Source of the DNA: Pseudomonas sp. StFLB209
Lineage (GTDB): Bacteria > Pseudomonadota > Gammaproteobacteria > Pseudomonadales > Pseudomonadaceae
Assembly: GCF_000829415.1 (NCBI RefSeq)
Contig: NZ_AP014637.1
Location: 1,686,001-1,750,000, forward strand
Direction: 5' to 3'
DNA length: 64,000 nt
Below are positions 25,511 through 35,298 of the stretch, in pieces. Under the pieces are notes generated by a model. It worked only from the letters and a program-made list of their open reading frames with translations. It made no database searches and was not told the origin of the DNA. A program made the position numbers and the translations under genes. Position 1 is the first letter of the stretch, and every line of letters begins with the position of its first letter.

Positions 25511-27586
25511 TCACACCTGACCATATTGCTGGCCGTGACGCAACCAGCGGTCAAGCAATGGGCTGACATGTTGCGGCCAGCGCTCCAGCAGCGCCTGGGC
25601 TGCATCGCGCACCGCCGGGAGCAGGTCGGCATCGCGCATCAGATCAGCGACCTTGAATTGCAGCAGGCCGGTCTGGCGGGTGCCGAGCATCTCGCCGGGG
25701 CCACGAATTTCCAGGTCTTTTTCGGCGATCACGAAGCCGTCGTTGGTCTCACGCATGATGCCCAGACGTTGACGGCCGATTTGTGACAACGGTGGATGAT
25801 AGAGCAACACGCAGTGACTGACCGCACTGCCGCGCCCTACCCGACCGCGCAACTGATGCAGTTGAGCCAGGCCCAGACGCTCGGGGTTCTCGATGATCAT
25901 CAGGCTGGCGTTAGGCACGTCTACGCCGACTTCAATGACAGTAGTGGCAACCAGCAGCTGAACGGTTCCTTGTTTGAACTCGGCCATGATCGCGGCCTTC
26001 TCGGCAGGCTTCATCCGTCCGTGGATCAGGCCGACGCGCAATTCGCCCAGGGCCATGCTCAATTCTTCGAAGGACGTCTCGGCCGCCTTGCAGGTCAGCT
26101 CTTCGGATTCTTCAATCAGGGTGCAGACCCAATAGGCCTGGCGACCTTCGGCGCAGGCGGCGCGCACCCGCTCAATGACTTCTACGCGTCGACTGTCGGC
26201 GACCAGAACGGTATTGACCGGCGTACGGCCAGGCGGCAATTCGTCGAGGATCGAAGTATCCAGGTCGGCATAAGCGCTCATCGCCAGGGTGCGCGGGATC
26301 GGGGTCGCGGTCATGATCAACTGGTGCGGGCACATCCGCCCGCCGACACCTTTGCTACGCAGGGCCAGACGCTGCTGGACACCGAAGCGGTGCTGTTCGT
26401 CGATGATCACCAAGGCAAGGTTCTTGAACTGCACCTCGTCCTGAAACAACGCATGGGTGCCGACCACCATGGGGGCGCCGCCAGTGATCTGCTCCAGCGC
26501 CGAGACCCGGGCCTTGCCCTTGAGCTTGCCAGCCAGCCAGGCAACCTCGATGCCCAGCGGCTCCAGCCAGCGCTGGAAATTGAAGTAGTGCTGTTCGGCA
26601 AGGATCTCGGTGGGCGCCATCAACGCCACCTGATAGCCCGCCTCGATAGCCTGCAGCGCGGCCAGCGCCGCCACCACGGTCTTGCCCGCGCCAACATCGC
26701 CCTGAATCAGGCGCAGCATCGGCTCGGACAGGCTGAGGTCGTAGGCAACCTCTTTACCGACCCGCTGCTGGGCGCCGGTCGGGGCAAAGCCCAGATTGCC
26801 CAGAAACAGTCCAGGCAAGCGTGTGGCAGGCGGCATGGCCGGTGCCTGCTGGGCACGCAGGCTCTCGCGCAGACGCTGTTGCGACAACTGGTGAGTCAGC
26901 AGCTCTTCAAAGGCCAGCCGATGCTGTGCCCAGTGGTGCCCCAGGGCCAGCTCTTCGACATCGGCGTCGGCCGGCGGATGATGCAGGTAACGGATGGCGT
27001 CATCCAGTGGTGCCAGTTGGTAGTCGCTGATCAGTTCTTTGGGCAGCCAGTCCGGCAGGCTTTGCGGGCCGAGCATGGCCAGGCTCTGCTGGCTGAGCTG
27101 ACGCAGGCGCTGTTGGGTCAGGCCTTCGGTAGTCGGGTAGATCGGTGTCAGGGTCTGCTCTACCGGCGGTGCTTCATCGCCGCTCAGGGCGCGGTATTCG
27201 GGGTGGTAAATCTCCAGACCCGAAGCGCCGGGGCGGGCCTCACCGAAACAGCGCAGCGGCGTGCCGCGCTTGAGGCCTTCTTTCTGGGCATTGCTGAAGT
27301 GGTAGAAGCGCAGGCTGACCGTACCACTGCCGTCGCCCAGGCGCACCAGCAGGCTGCGGCGCTTGCCCATCACCACATCGGCACCGCTGACCACGCCCTC
27401 GATGACCGCATCCTGGCCGGGCCGCAACTGGCCGATAGGCACCACCCGGGTGCGGTCCTGGTAGCGCAGCGGCAGGTGGAACAGCACATCCTGCAGGTTC
27501 TCCAGCCCTACCCTGGCGAGTTTTTCAGCCATCGCCTCACCGACACCCTTGAGTGCCGTGACCGGGACCTGAGAAAGCTCGTTCAT
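25511..27586 (-). CDS. recG: ATP-dependent DNA helicase RecG
   Basis: Branched-DNA helicase of 691 residues acting on stalled forks and Holliday junctions. The N-terminal wedge domain (about 1-250, with the OB fold around VLFHLPLRYQDRTRVVPIGQL) is followed by helicase motifs: Walker A LIQGDVGAGKTVVA, MAPTEILAEQHY, IIDEQHRFGVQQR, MTATPIPRTLAM and GRVGRGSAVSHCVL. The start is the ATG at 27586, two bases after the oxyR stop, so the pair oxyR-recG is one operon. The 16-codon upstream extension would overlap oxyR and is rejected. Confidence 0.96.
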   Translation of the reverse strand: MNELSQVPVTALKGVGEAMAEKLARVGLENLQDVLFHLPLRYQDRTRVVPIGQLRPGQDAVIEGVVSGADVVMGKRRSLLVRLGDGSGTVSLRFYHFSNAQKEGLKRGTPLRCFGEARPGASGLEIYHPEYRALSGDEAPPVEQTLTPIYPTTEGLTQQRLRQLSQQSLAMLGPQSLPDWLPKELISDYQLAPLDDAIRYLHHPPADADVEELALGHHWAQHRLAFEELLTHQLSQQRLRESLRAQQAPAMPPATRLPGLFLGNLGFAPTGAQQRVGKEVAYDLSLSEPMLRLIQGDVGAGKTVVAALAALQAIEAGYQVALMAPTEILAEQHYFNFQRWLEPLGIEVAWLAGKLKGKARVSALEQITGGAPMVVGTHALFQDEVQFKNLALVIIDEQHRFGVQQRLALRSKGVGGRMCPHQLIMTATPIPRTLAMSAYADLDTSILDELPPGRTPVNTVLVADSRRVEVIERVRAACAEGRQAYWVCTLIEESEELTCKAAETSFEELSMALGELRVGLIHGRMKPAEKAAIMAEFKQGTVQLLVATTVIEVGVDVPNASLMIIENPERLGLAQLHQLRGRVGRGSAVSHCVLLYHPPLSQIGRQRLGIMRETNDGFVIAEKDLEIRGPGEMLGTRQTGLLQFKVADLMRDADLLPAVRDAAQALLERWPQHVSPLLDRWLRHGQQYGQV

Positions 27587-27588
27587 CG

Positions 27589-28521
27589 CTAGACTGCCTG
27601 GCCCGCTTCTGCCTTGGGACGGGCCACGGAACACAGACGCACCGAGTCAGCCAGAATTTCGATGGCTTTAGGCCGCGGGAAGCTGGCACGCCAGGCGATG
27701 GCGACAGTGCGAAATGGGGTTGGTGGCGTCAGCGGACGGACCTCGATCACGCCTGGCGCATAGTGATGGCTGTGGACCGCCGACAGCGGCAGGATCGATA
27801 CGCCAAGCCCTGAGGCAACCATGTGCCGAATGGTTTCCAGCGAGCTGGACTCGACGGTGGTGTGCCGGGCGCCTTCGCTGTTCTTGGTCAGTGTCGGGCA
27901 CGCTTCCAGAACCTGATCGCGGAAACAATGGCCTTCGCCAAGCAGCAACAGGCTCTTGTCGTTCAACGCGGAGGAGTCGATGGTCTGCTTGCGCGTCCAG
28001 GGGTGCTCGGCCGGCATCAGCACGTAAAACGGCTCGTCGTACAGCGGCAGGGTCAGCACGTCTGCTTCGTTGAACGGCAACGCGATGATTACGGCGTCCA
28101 GCTCGCCGTTACGCAGCTTGTCGCGCAGCACGTGGGTGAAGTTTTCTTCGATGTACAACGGCATCTGCGGGGCAACCCGGTGCAGTTGTGGAATCAGATG
28201 CGGGAACAGGTATGGACCGACGGTGTAAATGGCGCCGACCTTGAGCGGAGCAGTCAGCTGGTTCTTGCCGGCCTGGGCCAGTTCGCGGATGCCCTGGGCC
28301 TGTTCGAGGACTTTCTGGGCCTGGGCGACAATGCCCTCACCGACCGGAGTCAGGCGTACTGCACTCTTGCTGCGTTCGAAGATCAGTACACCAAGTTCGT
28401 CTTCGAGCTTTTTCACGCCGACCGACAGCGTAGGCTGGCTGACATGGCAACGTTCGGCAGCATGGCCGAAGTGCTGCTCTTGAGCGAGCGTGACGATATA
28501 GCGCAATTCTGTAAGGGTCAT
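27589..28521 (-). CDS. oxyR: Hydrogen peroxide-responsive LysR regulator OxyR
   Basis: Redox-sensing LysR-type activator of 310 residues. The N-terminal HTH is TLTELRYIVTLAQEQHFGHAAERCHVSQPTLSVGVKKLEDELGV. The two redox cysteines lie in GEGHCFRDQVLEAC with the eight-residue spacing of E. coli C199 and C208. The upstream gene is tonB, transcribed the same way but separated by a strong hairpin. Downstream recG is co-transcribed. The C-terminal ARPKAEAGQAV tail is ordinary for Pseudomonas. Targets expected from the family (katB, ahpC, trxB2) are not in the window. Confidence 0.95.
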   Translation of the reverse strand: MTLTELRYIVTLAQEQHFGHAAERCHVSQPTLSVGVKKLEDELGVLIFERSKSAVRLTPVGEGIVAQAQKVLEQAQGIRELAQAGKNQLTAPLKVGAIYTVGPYLFPHLIPQLHRVAPQMPLYIEENFTHVLRDKLRNGELDAVIIALPFNEADVLTLPLYDEPFYVLMPAEHPWTRKQTIDSSALNDKSLLLLGEGHCFRDQVLEACPTLTKNSEGARHTTVESSSLETIRHMVASGLGVSILPLSAVHSHHYAPGVIEVRPLTPPTPFRTVAIAWRASFPRPKAIEILADSVRLCSVARPKAEAGQAV

Positions 28522-28624
28522 AACGTGCGTCCATGTGGTTGCGCGCCCAGCATAGCGGCTGCAATCAATAGACGCACGTTATCAAAGGCGCATCTGTGTA
28601 TCAAAAAACCGATTCAGGAGCGGT

Positions 28625-28663
28625 ACGCAAAGCGGCGGCCGTCATGGCCCGCCAACTTTGCGT
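28625..28663. terminator. Strong hairpin between tonB and oxyR
   Basis: ACGCAAAG (28625-28632) pairs perfectly with CTTTGCGT (28656-28663), and GGCGG/CCGCC extends the stem inside. There is no long T-tract, so it may be a mixed or Rho-assisted terminator for the exbB-exbD-tonB transcript rather than a classical one. Confidence 0.6.
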
Positions 28664-28671
28664 CTGGCCTG

Positions 28672-29424
28672 TCAGCGTTTATCCAGGGAATAAACGAAGG
28701 GTGCCAGAATCTCGATCGAACCGTTGTTCAGTACTTCAGCCGGAGGCTTGGGTACCGGTTGCGCACGGCGGATCATCTCCAGTGTGGCGCGGTCCAGTGA
28801 CGGGCTGCCGGAACTGCTGGCGATCTCGAAGGACAACACGTTGCCCTGCGCATCGACCACGAACCGCAGTCTGGCCACCCCTTGCATGCCACGACGACGG
28901 GCATCCTCAGGGTACTTCTTGTACTTGGCCAGGTGCCGCAGCAGGTCGCTCTGCCAGCTTGGCAGCGCGTTGCTCGGTGGCGACGGCGGGCTAGGCGGCG
29001 TCGTCGGCGCGGCAGCCTTGTCAACCTTGACCGGAGTTGGCGGTGTATCCACCGGTTTCTCGTCGGCCGGTTCTTCCTTGGGCGGCTCAGGCTTCTTCTC
29101 GATCGGCTTTTTCGGCTGAGGTTTGGGCTTGGGCTTTTCCACTTTCTTGGGCACGACGATTTCCGGCTTCGGCGCCTCGGCGACCTCAGGCATCGGAATC
29201 TCTTCTTCCGGTGCAGGTGGCGTCGGTGGCTGCACGACCGCTGGAGGCGGTGGCGGCAGTGGCTCGGGCAGTGGTGGAAGCTCGATCATCATCGCAGGCG
29301 GCGGCAGTTCTATTGCCTGGGAGGCCGGCCAGCGCAGTGCCAGATACACTGCAACGGCATGCACGACCAGCACCAACAACAGACTACCGCTATAGCGCGT
29401 CAGTGTTTGGCGCATGCTGGTCAT
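28672..29424 (-). CDS. tonB: Energy transducer TonB
   Basis: Periplasm-spanning protein of 250 residues that passes proton-motive force from ExbB/ExbD to outer-membrane receptors. A single N-terminal membrane anchor (GSLLLVLVVHAVAVYLALRW, with a membrane His) is followed by a long Pro/Glu/Lys-rich spacer (PPLPEPLPPPPP... EKPKPKPQPKK) and a C-terminal TonB domain (YPEDARRRGMQGVARLRFVVDAQGNV). The ATG overlaps the exbD stop as ATGA. It ends the exbB-exbD-tonB operon and could serve the siderophore receptor encoded at 50.9 kb. Confidence 0.94.
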   Translation of the reverse strand: MTSMRQTLTRYSGSLLLVLVVHAVAVYLALRWPASQAIELPPPAMMIELPPLPEPLPPPPPAVVQPPTPPAPEEEIPMPEVAEAPKPEIVVPKKVEKPKPKPQPKKPIEKKPEPPKEEPADEKPVDTPPTPVKVDKAAAPTTPPSPPSPPSNALPSWQSDLLRHLAKYKKYPEDARRRGMQGVARLRFVVDAQGNVLSFEIASSSGSPSLDRATLEMIRRAQPVPKPPAEVLNNGSIEILAPFVYSLDKR

Positions 29425-29846
29425 TTTTTCCCAACCGTCTCAAGGCCTACCAGGCCGACCTTCAGATAACCGGCAGCGCGCAGGGTGTTCATGACTTCCA
29501 TCAGGTCGCCGTAATCCACGCCCTTGTCAGCCTGGAAGAAGATGGTGGTGTCCTTCTTGCCCTTGGTGCGCTGGTCCAGCACCTGGCCGATCTGCTCGCG
29601 AGGAATCTGATCGTTGCCCAGGTACAGGTTCTTGTCAGCCTTGACGCTGAGGAACACCGGCTTTTCCGGTCGCGGTTGCGGCTGTGCGGTTGAGGCCGGC
29701 AGGTCAACCTTGATGTCCACGGTGGCCAGCGGGGCGGCCACCATGAAGATGATCAACAGAACCAGCATGACGTCGATGAACGGCGTCACGTTGATTTCAT
29801 GGTTCTCGGCGAGATCGTCGCCGCCTTCATTCAGATGCAGACCCAC
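29421..29846 (-). CDS. exbD: Biopolymer transport protein ExbD
   Basis: Inner-membrane motor component of 141 residues. One membrane helix follows a short cytoplasmic start; the essential membrane aspartate is in NVTPFIDVMLVLLIIFMVAAPL. The periplasmic domain follows (VKADKNLYLGNDQIPREQIGQ... FFQADKGVDYGDLMEVMNTL). It starts with GTG three bases after the exbB stop and overlaps tonB by four bases, so all three are coupled. Confidence 0.95.
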   Translation of the reverse strand: MGLHLNEGGDDLAENHEINVTPFIDVMLVLLIIFMVAAPLATVDIKVDLPASTAQPQPRPEKPVFLSVKADKNLYLGNDQIPREQIGQVLDQRTKGKKDTTIFFQADKGVDYGDLMEVMNTLRAAGYLKVGLVGLETVGKK

Positions 29847-29849
29847 GTG

Positions 29850-30836
29850 TCAGCCCACCTTGGACATTTGCGGTTGCTGTTGGCTGCGCTCGCTTGGCTC
29901 TGGCAGGTGGTCCAGGTCACGGCTGACCAGCAGCAGCACCTGAGCCGATGCGTCGGAGACCTGCGCCTTGTAACCGGCGATGGAGCGGGCGAAGACGTTG
30001 TAGATCACCACCGCTGGAATCGCTGCGACCAGACCGATGGCCGTGGCCAGCAGGGCTTCGGCAATACCAGGGGCCACGACCGCCAGGTTGGTGGTCTGGG
30101 TCTTGGCGATACCGATGAAGCTGTTCATGATGCCCCATACGGTACCGAACAGACCGACGAACGGCGCGGTGGAACCGATGGTCGCCAGTACCCCGGTGCC
30201 GGTGCTCATGGTCCGGCCACTGTTGGCCACAATACGCTCCAGACGGAAGCTGACACGCTCTTTGATGCCTTCGCGTTCACGGCTATTGGCCGATAGACGC
30301 ATCTCTTCGAGGGCGTCGTGCACCAGAACATGTGCCAGCGTGCCTTCGGCACGGTTCAGCTCGGCGGCTTCGCTGAGGGTACGGGCCTTTTTCAGGCTCG
30401 GCACTTCATTGCGCAGGCGACGTTTGGCGCCCAGCAGCTCAAGGCCCTTGGCGATCCAGATGGTCCAGGTGATGATCGAGGCCAGGGCCAGACCGATCAT
30501 GACGGCCTTCACCACGATGTCGGCGTTCTGGTACATGCCCCACGGCGACAGGTCATGCGCGGACATGCCCAGGCTGTTCTCGCCCTCAAGTGCCAGCGAA
30601 TCGTCAGCCGCCACAGGCGCTACGGCCGGGGTGGCGCTCGGCGCTGCAGTGGCATTGCCCGCTGGCGCCGGGGCGCTGGCCGCCGCTGGTGCTGCGCTAT
30701 TGGCGGTCGGTGCGGCCTGATCGGCAAAGGCTGCCGGGGCGAGCGTCAGGCTCAACACAAGTGCGGCTGCCGCGCGCCAGGCGCGAGACATGCCGAAAAG
30801 CGTGGTTAGCGAGGCGGGTGATGGAGTGCGTGTCAT
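29850..30836 (-). CDS. exbB: Biopolymer transport protein ExbB
   Basis: Proton-channel subunit of about 328 residues. Unlike the short enterobacterial ExbB, it has an N-terminal signal-like segment (WRAAAALVLSLTLAPAAFADQ) and an Ala/Pro-rich periplasmic stretch, as in Pseudomonas ExbB1. Three membrane helices follow, with STAPFVGLFGTVWGIMNSFIGIAKT and IAEALLATAIGLVAAIPAVVIYN. The ATG at 30836 is used; a further 13-codon extension to 30875 is possible. A candidate Fur box lies upstream. Confidence 0.93.
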   Translation of the reverse strand: MTRTPSPASLTTLFGMSRAWRAAAALVLSLTLAPAAFADQAAPTANSAAPAAASAPAPAGNATAAPSATPAVAPVAADDSLALEGENSLGMSAHDLSPWGMYQNADIVVKAVMIGLALASIITWTIWIAKGLELLGAKRRLRNEVPSLKKARTLSEAAELNRAEGTLAHVLVHDALEEMRLSANSREREGIKERVSFRLERIVANSGRTMSTGTGVLATIGSTAPFVGLFGTVWGIMNSFIGIAKTQTTNLAVVAPGIAEALLATAIGLVAAIPAVVIYNVFARSIAGYKAQVSDASAQVLLLVSRDLDHLPEPSERSQQQPQMSKVG

Positions 30837-30915
30837 GCTGGCCGGACCTGAATGTATATAGAACATAATGCGCAATCATGAAGAAACTGCGCAGGTGCGT
30901 TAACAAAGGGCGACC

Positions 30916-30934
30916 ATTATTGCAAATCGTTCTT
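30916..30934. promoter_or_regulatory. Candidate Fur box upstream of exbB
   Basis: ATTATTGCAAATCGTTCTT matches 11 of 19 positions of the Fur consensus GATAATGATAATCATTATC, including the AATC centre. It lies 80-98 bp before the exbB start. Iron control of exbBD-tonB is usual in Pseudomonas. Confidence 0.5.
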
Positions 30935-31039
30935 GTTAACTAAAGTAATAATGTATCTTTTTTTGCCACAAATTTGGCTACAGCATTAAATTTTGTGAAA
31001 TTTCATGGATTTACTGCCGAGCTTGAGAGGAGAAATCTG

Positions 31040-31888
31040 ATGTCTACCCCGAAGGTGGTGATCGCTGGCTGTGGTGATGTGGGCTCGCGTCTGGCTATTG
31101 AATTACAAGCACTTGGCTGGGATGTACAGGGGCTACGCCGCAATATTGCCGCGCTGCCGGAGGGTATTTCCGGTATCGCGGCAGATTTGTTTGCGGCGGC
31201 TCTGCCCAAGGGCTGGCCAAGCGGCAGCATTGACTATCTGGTGTATTGCGCAACGCCTTCGCAACGCGATGAGGCCGGCTATCGACAGGCGTATGTCGAA
31301 GGCCTGCAACATACACTGAGCTGGGTGCGCCAGTCGGGCCAACAGCCGCGCCGCGTTGTCTTTGTTTCCAGCACCGGGGTGTACGGCCAACAGCAAGGCG
31401 AGTGGATCGACGAAACATCGGCCACTGAGGCTGAGCGGTTTTCCGGCCAGGTCTTGCTGGAGGCCGAGCGCGTGGCACTCGATTGCGGCTGGCCAGCCAG
31501 TGTCGTGCGCCTGGCCGGGATCTACGGTCCAGGCCGCAGCGATCTGTCGGGCAAGGTGCGCGAGGGCTATCGGGTAGCGATTGATCCGCCAGTGTATGCC
31601 AACCGTATTCACGCCGACGATGCCGCAGGCTTGCTGGCGCATCTGCTCAAGGCCGACGCCGAGGGTGTGGTGCTACAGGATTGCTATCTGGGGGTCGATG
31701 ACGAGCCGGCAGCGCTGGCCGAGGTGGTGGCCTGGATGCGCGAGTATCTGGGGGTTAGCCAATGGTCCGAGCAGCAGGTGTTGCGCCGGGCCGGCAGCAA
31801 GCGCTGCAGCAATGCCCGGGCGCGGGCACTGGGCTGGACGCCGCGCTACCCGGATTATCGCGCCGGGTATGCGGCGTTGCTGGGTTGA
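31040..31888 (+). CDS. NAD(P)-dependent sugar epimerase/reductase-like SDR protein
   Basis: Extended-type short-chain dehydrogenase of 282 residues, similar to the YeeZ group. The Rossmann glycine motif is VVIAGCGDVGSRLAIEL near the N-terminus. The segment VVFVSSTGVYGQQQGEWIDE holds the Ser and Tyr region, although the usual YxxxK is not clear. The ANRIHADDAAGLLAHLL segment fits the family. The start is the ATG with GAGGAG seven bases upstream; the longer frame from 30974 is rejected. The substrate is unknown. Confidence 0.85.
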   Translation: MSTPKVVIAGCGDVGSRLAIELQALGWDVQGLRRNIAALPEGISGIAADLFAAALPKGWPSGSIDYLVYCATPSQRDEAGYRQAYVEGLQHTLSWVRQSGQQPRRVVFVSSTGVYGQQQGEWIDETSATEAERFSGQVLLEAERVALDCGWPASVVRLAGIYGPGRSDLSGKVREGYRVAIDPPVYANRIHADDAAGLLAHLLKADAEGVVLQDCYLGVDDEPAALAEVVAWMREYLGVSQWSEQQVLRRAGSKRCSNARARALGWTPRYPDYRAGYAALLG

Positions 31889-31913
31889 TCAACGGTCGGC
31901 GCAGCGGCGACAT

Positions 31914-31937
31914 CTTCGCCGCTAAAGCGGCTCCTAC
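31914..31937. repeat. Half REP element at the lipoprotein stop codon
   Basis: CTTCGCCGCTAAAGCGGCTC carries the same CGCTAAAGCGG core as the other REP units. It overlaps the stop codons region between convergent genes, where it may act in termination or mRNA stability. Confidence 0.55.
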
Positions 31938-32671
31938 TGTTGCTCAAGCAGCCAGCGGCGCTGGCCGGGACGCAGCTGAGGCATTTCGTCGGCTTCAGCG
32001 GTGTTGATGGCCTGGAAAATCTCCAGCTGCTGGCCTTTGCGGGCAAAGATCCACGGTGCACCCTGTTCGGCGCGCTCCAGCCACATGCTGTCGTACTCGC
32101 CGCTCATGGCTGCACAGTCACCTGCCAGGCACAGCGCATAGCGATCGTTGCCGCCCAGCCCCTGCACTCGGCCATCGGGCGAGAACTGAACGCTGCTGCC
32201 CTGGCCGTCGCCACTGACAATGGTCCATTTGCCGCCCAGATAAGCCGAGTACAGCGCATGCTCAAAGCTGCTGCCCGGTGGCGCATCGGCAGCGAGGCTG
32301 ACCTTGGGTTTGACGAAGCGCTGCTCAGGACCTGACTCGCTGGCCGCCTGGGTCAGCTGGCTGCCATCAATGCTCAGGTCTTCGAAGAAGTTGCCATAGA
32401 ACTCGATACGCAGCTTGCCGGCCTTGGACTCGATGATCTTGCCTTCGCCGAGCTCAAAGCCATTGGAAAAAGATGCCTGGCCGGCCTTGGTGTCGACCTG
32501 CCATTCCAGATTCGGGCCGCTGGACAACATGGCTTCACGCATGTTGCTGCCTTTGACGGCGGCATCAATGGCATTCTGATTGATCCAGATACCATCGGGG
32601 TTGACGTCGGTATGGCTGGCACAGCCACTGACGAGTGCGGCCAACAGCGTAAGGGCAAGCGCACGACGCAT
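31934..32671 (-). CDS. Putative lipoprotein of unknown function
   Basis: A 245-residue protein with a lipoprotein signal: RRALALTLLAALVSGC, where LVSGC is the lipobox. The mature part starts ASHTDVNPDGIWINQNAIDAAV and appears beta-rich, with GxW and polar strands (NLEWQVDTKAGQASFSNGFELG). No catalytic motif or named family was recognised. The start is the ATG at 32671 with AAAGGA upstream. A longer frame extending over the ridA 3' end is spurious. It follows ridA on the same strand and could be co-transcribed with the spoT operon. Confidence 0.8.
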   Translation of the reverse strand: MRRALALTLLAALVSGCASHTDVNPDGIWINQNAIDAAVKGSNMREAMLSSGPNLEWQVDTKAGQASFSNGFELGEGKIIESKAGKLRIEFYGNFFEDLSIDGSQLTQAASESGPEQRFVKPKVSLAADAPPGSSFEHALYSAYLGGKWTIVSGDGQGSSVQFSPDGRVQGLGGNDRYALCLAGDCAAMSGEYDSMWLERAEQGAPWIFARKGQQLEIFQAINTAEADEMPQLRPGQRRWLLEQQ

Positions 32672-32729
32672 AAGGGAATCCTTTCTTTGCACAGGATGAC
32701 GCAGCGCCTGGACGCTGCGCCGGGGCGGT

Positions 32730-33110
32730 TTACTCAAGGACCAGAATGGCGTCCATTTCGACCTGCGAGCCGCGTGGCAGTGCGGCAACGCCGATGGCGG
32801 CGCGGGCCGGGTAAGGCTGCTCGAAGTACTTGCCCATGATCTCGTTGACCTTGGCGAAATGGCCCAGGTCAGTGAGAAAGATGTTCAGTTTGACGATGTC
32901 TTTGAACGAGCCGCCAGCCGCTTCGGCGACGGACTTCAGGTTTTCGAAGACCTGGGTGATCTGGGCTTCGATGCCGTCGACCAGCTCCATGGTGTTCGGG
33001 TCCAGCGGGATCTGCCCGGACATGTAAACGGTGTTGCCCGCCTTGATGGCCTGGGAATAGGTGCCGATGGCGGCAGGTGCCTTGTCGCTGTTGATGACAG
33101 TCTTGGACAT
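32730..33110 (-). CDS. ridA: RidA family 2-iminopropanoate/enamine deaminase
   Basis: Small 126-residue enzyme that hydrolyses reactive enamine/imine intermediates released by PLP enzymes. The family core is seen as [23 protein letters not shown] and the C-terminal [23 protein letters not shown], with the catalytic arginine in ARAAIGV. It is directly downstream of spoT on the same strand. AGGAG precedes the ATG. The sequence is full length. Confidence 0.95.
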   Translation of the reverse strand: MSKTVINSDKAPAAIGTYSQAIKAGNTVYMSGQIPLDPNTMELVDGIEAQITQVFENLKSVAEAAGGSFKDIVKLNIFLTDLGHFAKVNEIMGKYFEQPYPARAAIGVAALPRGSQVEMDAILVLE

Positions 33111-33132
33111 GAGAACTCCTGTTAAAGGGGTG

Positions 33133-35238
33133 TCAGGCGCGCATGCGGGTAATGCGGGTTACCCCGGCCAGGGCGCGCAGCTTTTTGATGACGCGGGCCA
33201 GGTGTACGCGATCGTGCACGCTGACCACCAGTTGGACCACGCTGATGCGACCATCGCGCTCATCCATGCTGATCTTCTCGATGTTGCCGTCGGCGGCATT
33301 GACGCTGCTGGCCAGCAGCGCGATCAGGCCACGCTGGTGCTCAAGCTCGACGCGCAACTCGACGTTGAATTCGCCAGTGACATCCTTGGCCCAGGACAGA
33401 TGCAGGCATTTTTCCGGGTTATGGCGGATCTCACTGATATTGCGGCAGTTTTCCAGGTGCACGACCATGCCCTTGCCCGCCGACAGGTGGCCGACGATCG
33501 GGTCGCCCGGAATCGGCGTGCAGCACTTGGCATAACTGAGTACCAGGCCTTCGGTGCCGCGGATCGCCAGCGGGCCTTCAGGGCTGGGCAGTTGCTCGCC
33601 GTCACCCAGCAAGCGGCGTGCGACCACATAGGCCATGCGATTGCCCAGGCCGATGTCTTCGAGCAGATCTTCCAGGACTTCGGCGCGGTACTCGATCAGT
33701 GCGGCCTGAACGCGCTCGGCGCTGACTTTGTCCAGGCTGGTCTCGAAGCCGTTGAGTACCTTGTTGAGCAAGCGCTCGCCGAGGCTGATGGACTCGGAAC
33801 GGCGCTGCAGCTTCAGGGCGTGGCGAATATGGGTACGAGCCTTGCCGGTGACCACAAAATTGAGCCAGGCCGGGTTCGGCCGGGCACCCGGCGCGCTGAC
33901 GATCTCGACGGTCGAGCCGCTTTGCAGCGGCTCGGAGAGCGGAGCCAGGCGGCGGTTGATCCGGCAGGCAATGCAACTGTTGCCGACGTCAGTGTGCACG
34001 GCGTAAGCAAAATCCACCGCCGTGGAGCCTTTTGGCAGCTCCATGATCCGCCCTTTGGGGGTGAACACGTAGACTTCGTCGGGGAACAGGTCGATCTTGA
34101 CGCTTTCGATGAACTCCAGCGAGTTGCCGGCGCGTTGCTGCATTTCCAGCACGCCCTTGACCCATTGCCGGGCGCGGGCATGGGAGCCCTTGGGCTGCTC
34201 GTCATCACTGGACTTGTAAAGCCAGTGCGCGGCGATGCCGTTATTGGCCATTTCTTCCATTTCGCGGGTGCGAATCTGGATTTCGATGGGCACCCCGTGC
34301 ATGCCGAACAGCGTGGTATGCAGCGACTGGTAGCCGTTGGCCTTGGGGATCGCAATGTAATCCTTGAAACGCCCAGGCAGTGGCTTGTAGAGGTTGTGTA
34401 CGGCGCCCAGTACCCGGTAGCAGGTATCGACCTTGTCGACGATGATGCGAAACGCATACACGTCCATGATTTCGTTGAAGGCCCGGCGCTTGCCGCGCAT
34501 CTTCTTGTAGATGCCGTACAGATGTTTCTGGCGGCCGCTGACATCGCCTTCGATGCCGTCCACTGCCAGACAGTGGCTCAACGACTCTTCGATCTTGTTG
34601 ACCAGTTCCTTGCGGTTGCCACGGGCGCGCTTGACCGCCTGGTGAATGCGCGAGGAGCGCATCGGGTACATGGCCTTGAAGCCCAGGTCTTCGAACTCGA
34701 TGCGTACGCTGTGCATGCCCAGCCGGTTGGCGATGGGGGCATAGATCTCGAGGGTTTCCTTGGCGATTCGCCGGCGTTTTTCGCCGGACAACACCTCAAG
34801 GGTACGCATGTTATGCAGGCGGTCGGCAAGCTTGACCAGGATCACGCGGATATCGCGGGCCATGGCCATGGCCATTTTCTGGAAGTTTTCCGCCTGGGCC
34901 TCGGCCTTGGTCTCGAAGTTCATCTGGGTCAGCTTGCTGACCCCGTCGACCAGGTCTGCGACGGTCTCACCGAACTGCGCACTGAGCGCTTCCTTGGCGA
35001 TGCCGGTGTCTTCGATCACGTCATGCAGCATCGCGGCCATCAGGCTCTGATGGTCCATGTGCATGTCAGCGAGGATATTGGCGACGGCCAAAGGGTGGGT
35101 GACGTAGGCTTCGCCGCTGCGACGGCGCTGGCCGTCGTGGGCTTGCTCGGCGTAGAAATACGCGCGACGGACCAGGTTGACCTGATCCTTGCCTAAATAG
35201 GCCGAAATGCGTTCGGCGAGGGCGTCTATGCTCGGCAA
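33133..35238 (-). CDS. spoT: Bifunctional (p)ppGpp synthetase/hydrolase SpoT
   Basis: Stringent-response enzyme of 701 residues. The HD hydrolase domain has HDVIEDTG and [12 protein letters not shown]. The synthetase domain has [50 protein letters not shown]. Then come TGS ([31 protein letters not shown]), a zinc-finger/CC region ([18 protein letters not shown]) and a C-terminal ACT domain. The start is TTG ([11 protein letters not shown]) after a G-rich stretch; no better ATG exists nearby. It is in the order gmk-rpoZ-spoT-ridA. Confidence 0.96.
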   Translation of the reverse strand: MPSIDALAERISAYLGKDQVNLVRRAYFYAEQAHDGQRRRSGEAYVTHPLAVANILADMHMDHQSLMAAMLHDVIEDTGIAKEALSAQFGETVADLVDGVSKLTQMNFETKAEAQAENFQKMAMAMARDIRVILVKLADRLHNMRTLEVLSGEKRRRIAKETLEIYAPIANRLGMHSVRIEFEDLGFKAMYPMRSSRIHQAVKRARGNRKELVNKIEESLSHCLAVDGIEGDVSGRQKHLYGIYKKMRGKRRAFNEIMDVYAFRIIVDKVDTCYRVLGAVHNLYKPLPGRFKDYIAIPKANGYQSLHTTLFGMHGVPIEIQIRTREMEEMANNGIAAHWLYKSSDDEQPKGSHARARQWVKGVLEMQQRAGNSLEFIESVKIDLFPDEVYVFTPKGRIMELPKGSTAVDFAYAVHTDVGNSCIACRINRRLAPLSEPLQSGSTVEIVSAPGARPNPAWLNFVVTGKARTHIRHALKLQRRSESISLGERLLNKVLNGFETSLDKVSAERVQAALIEYRAEVLEDLLEDIGLGNRMAYVVARRLLGDGEQLPSPEGPLAIRGTEGLVLSYAKCCTPIPGDPIVGHLSAGKGMVVHLENCRNISEIRHNPEKCLHLSWAKDVTGEFNVELRVELEHQRGLIALLASSVNAADGNIEKISMDERDGRISVVQLVVSVHDRVHLARVIKKLRALAGVTRITRMRA

Positions 35239-35298
35239 GGCGCTACCCCCTGCCGATGGCTCTTACCCTGCGCCGTACCACATCGACCCGGCATAGGC

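Noticed and set aside
33061..35196. 711-codon plus-strand frame opposite spoT
   Set aside because: It is the antisense shadow of spoT, whose domains are all recognisable. High-GC codon bias keeps this frame open.
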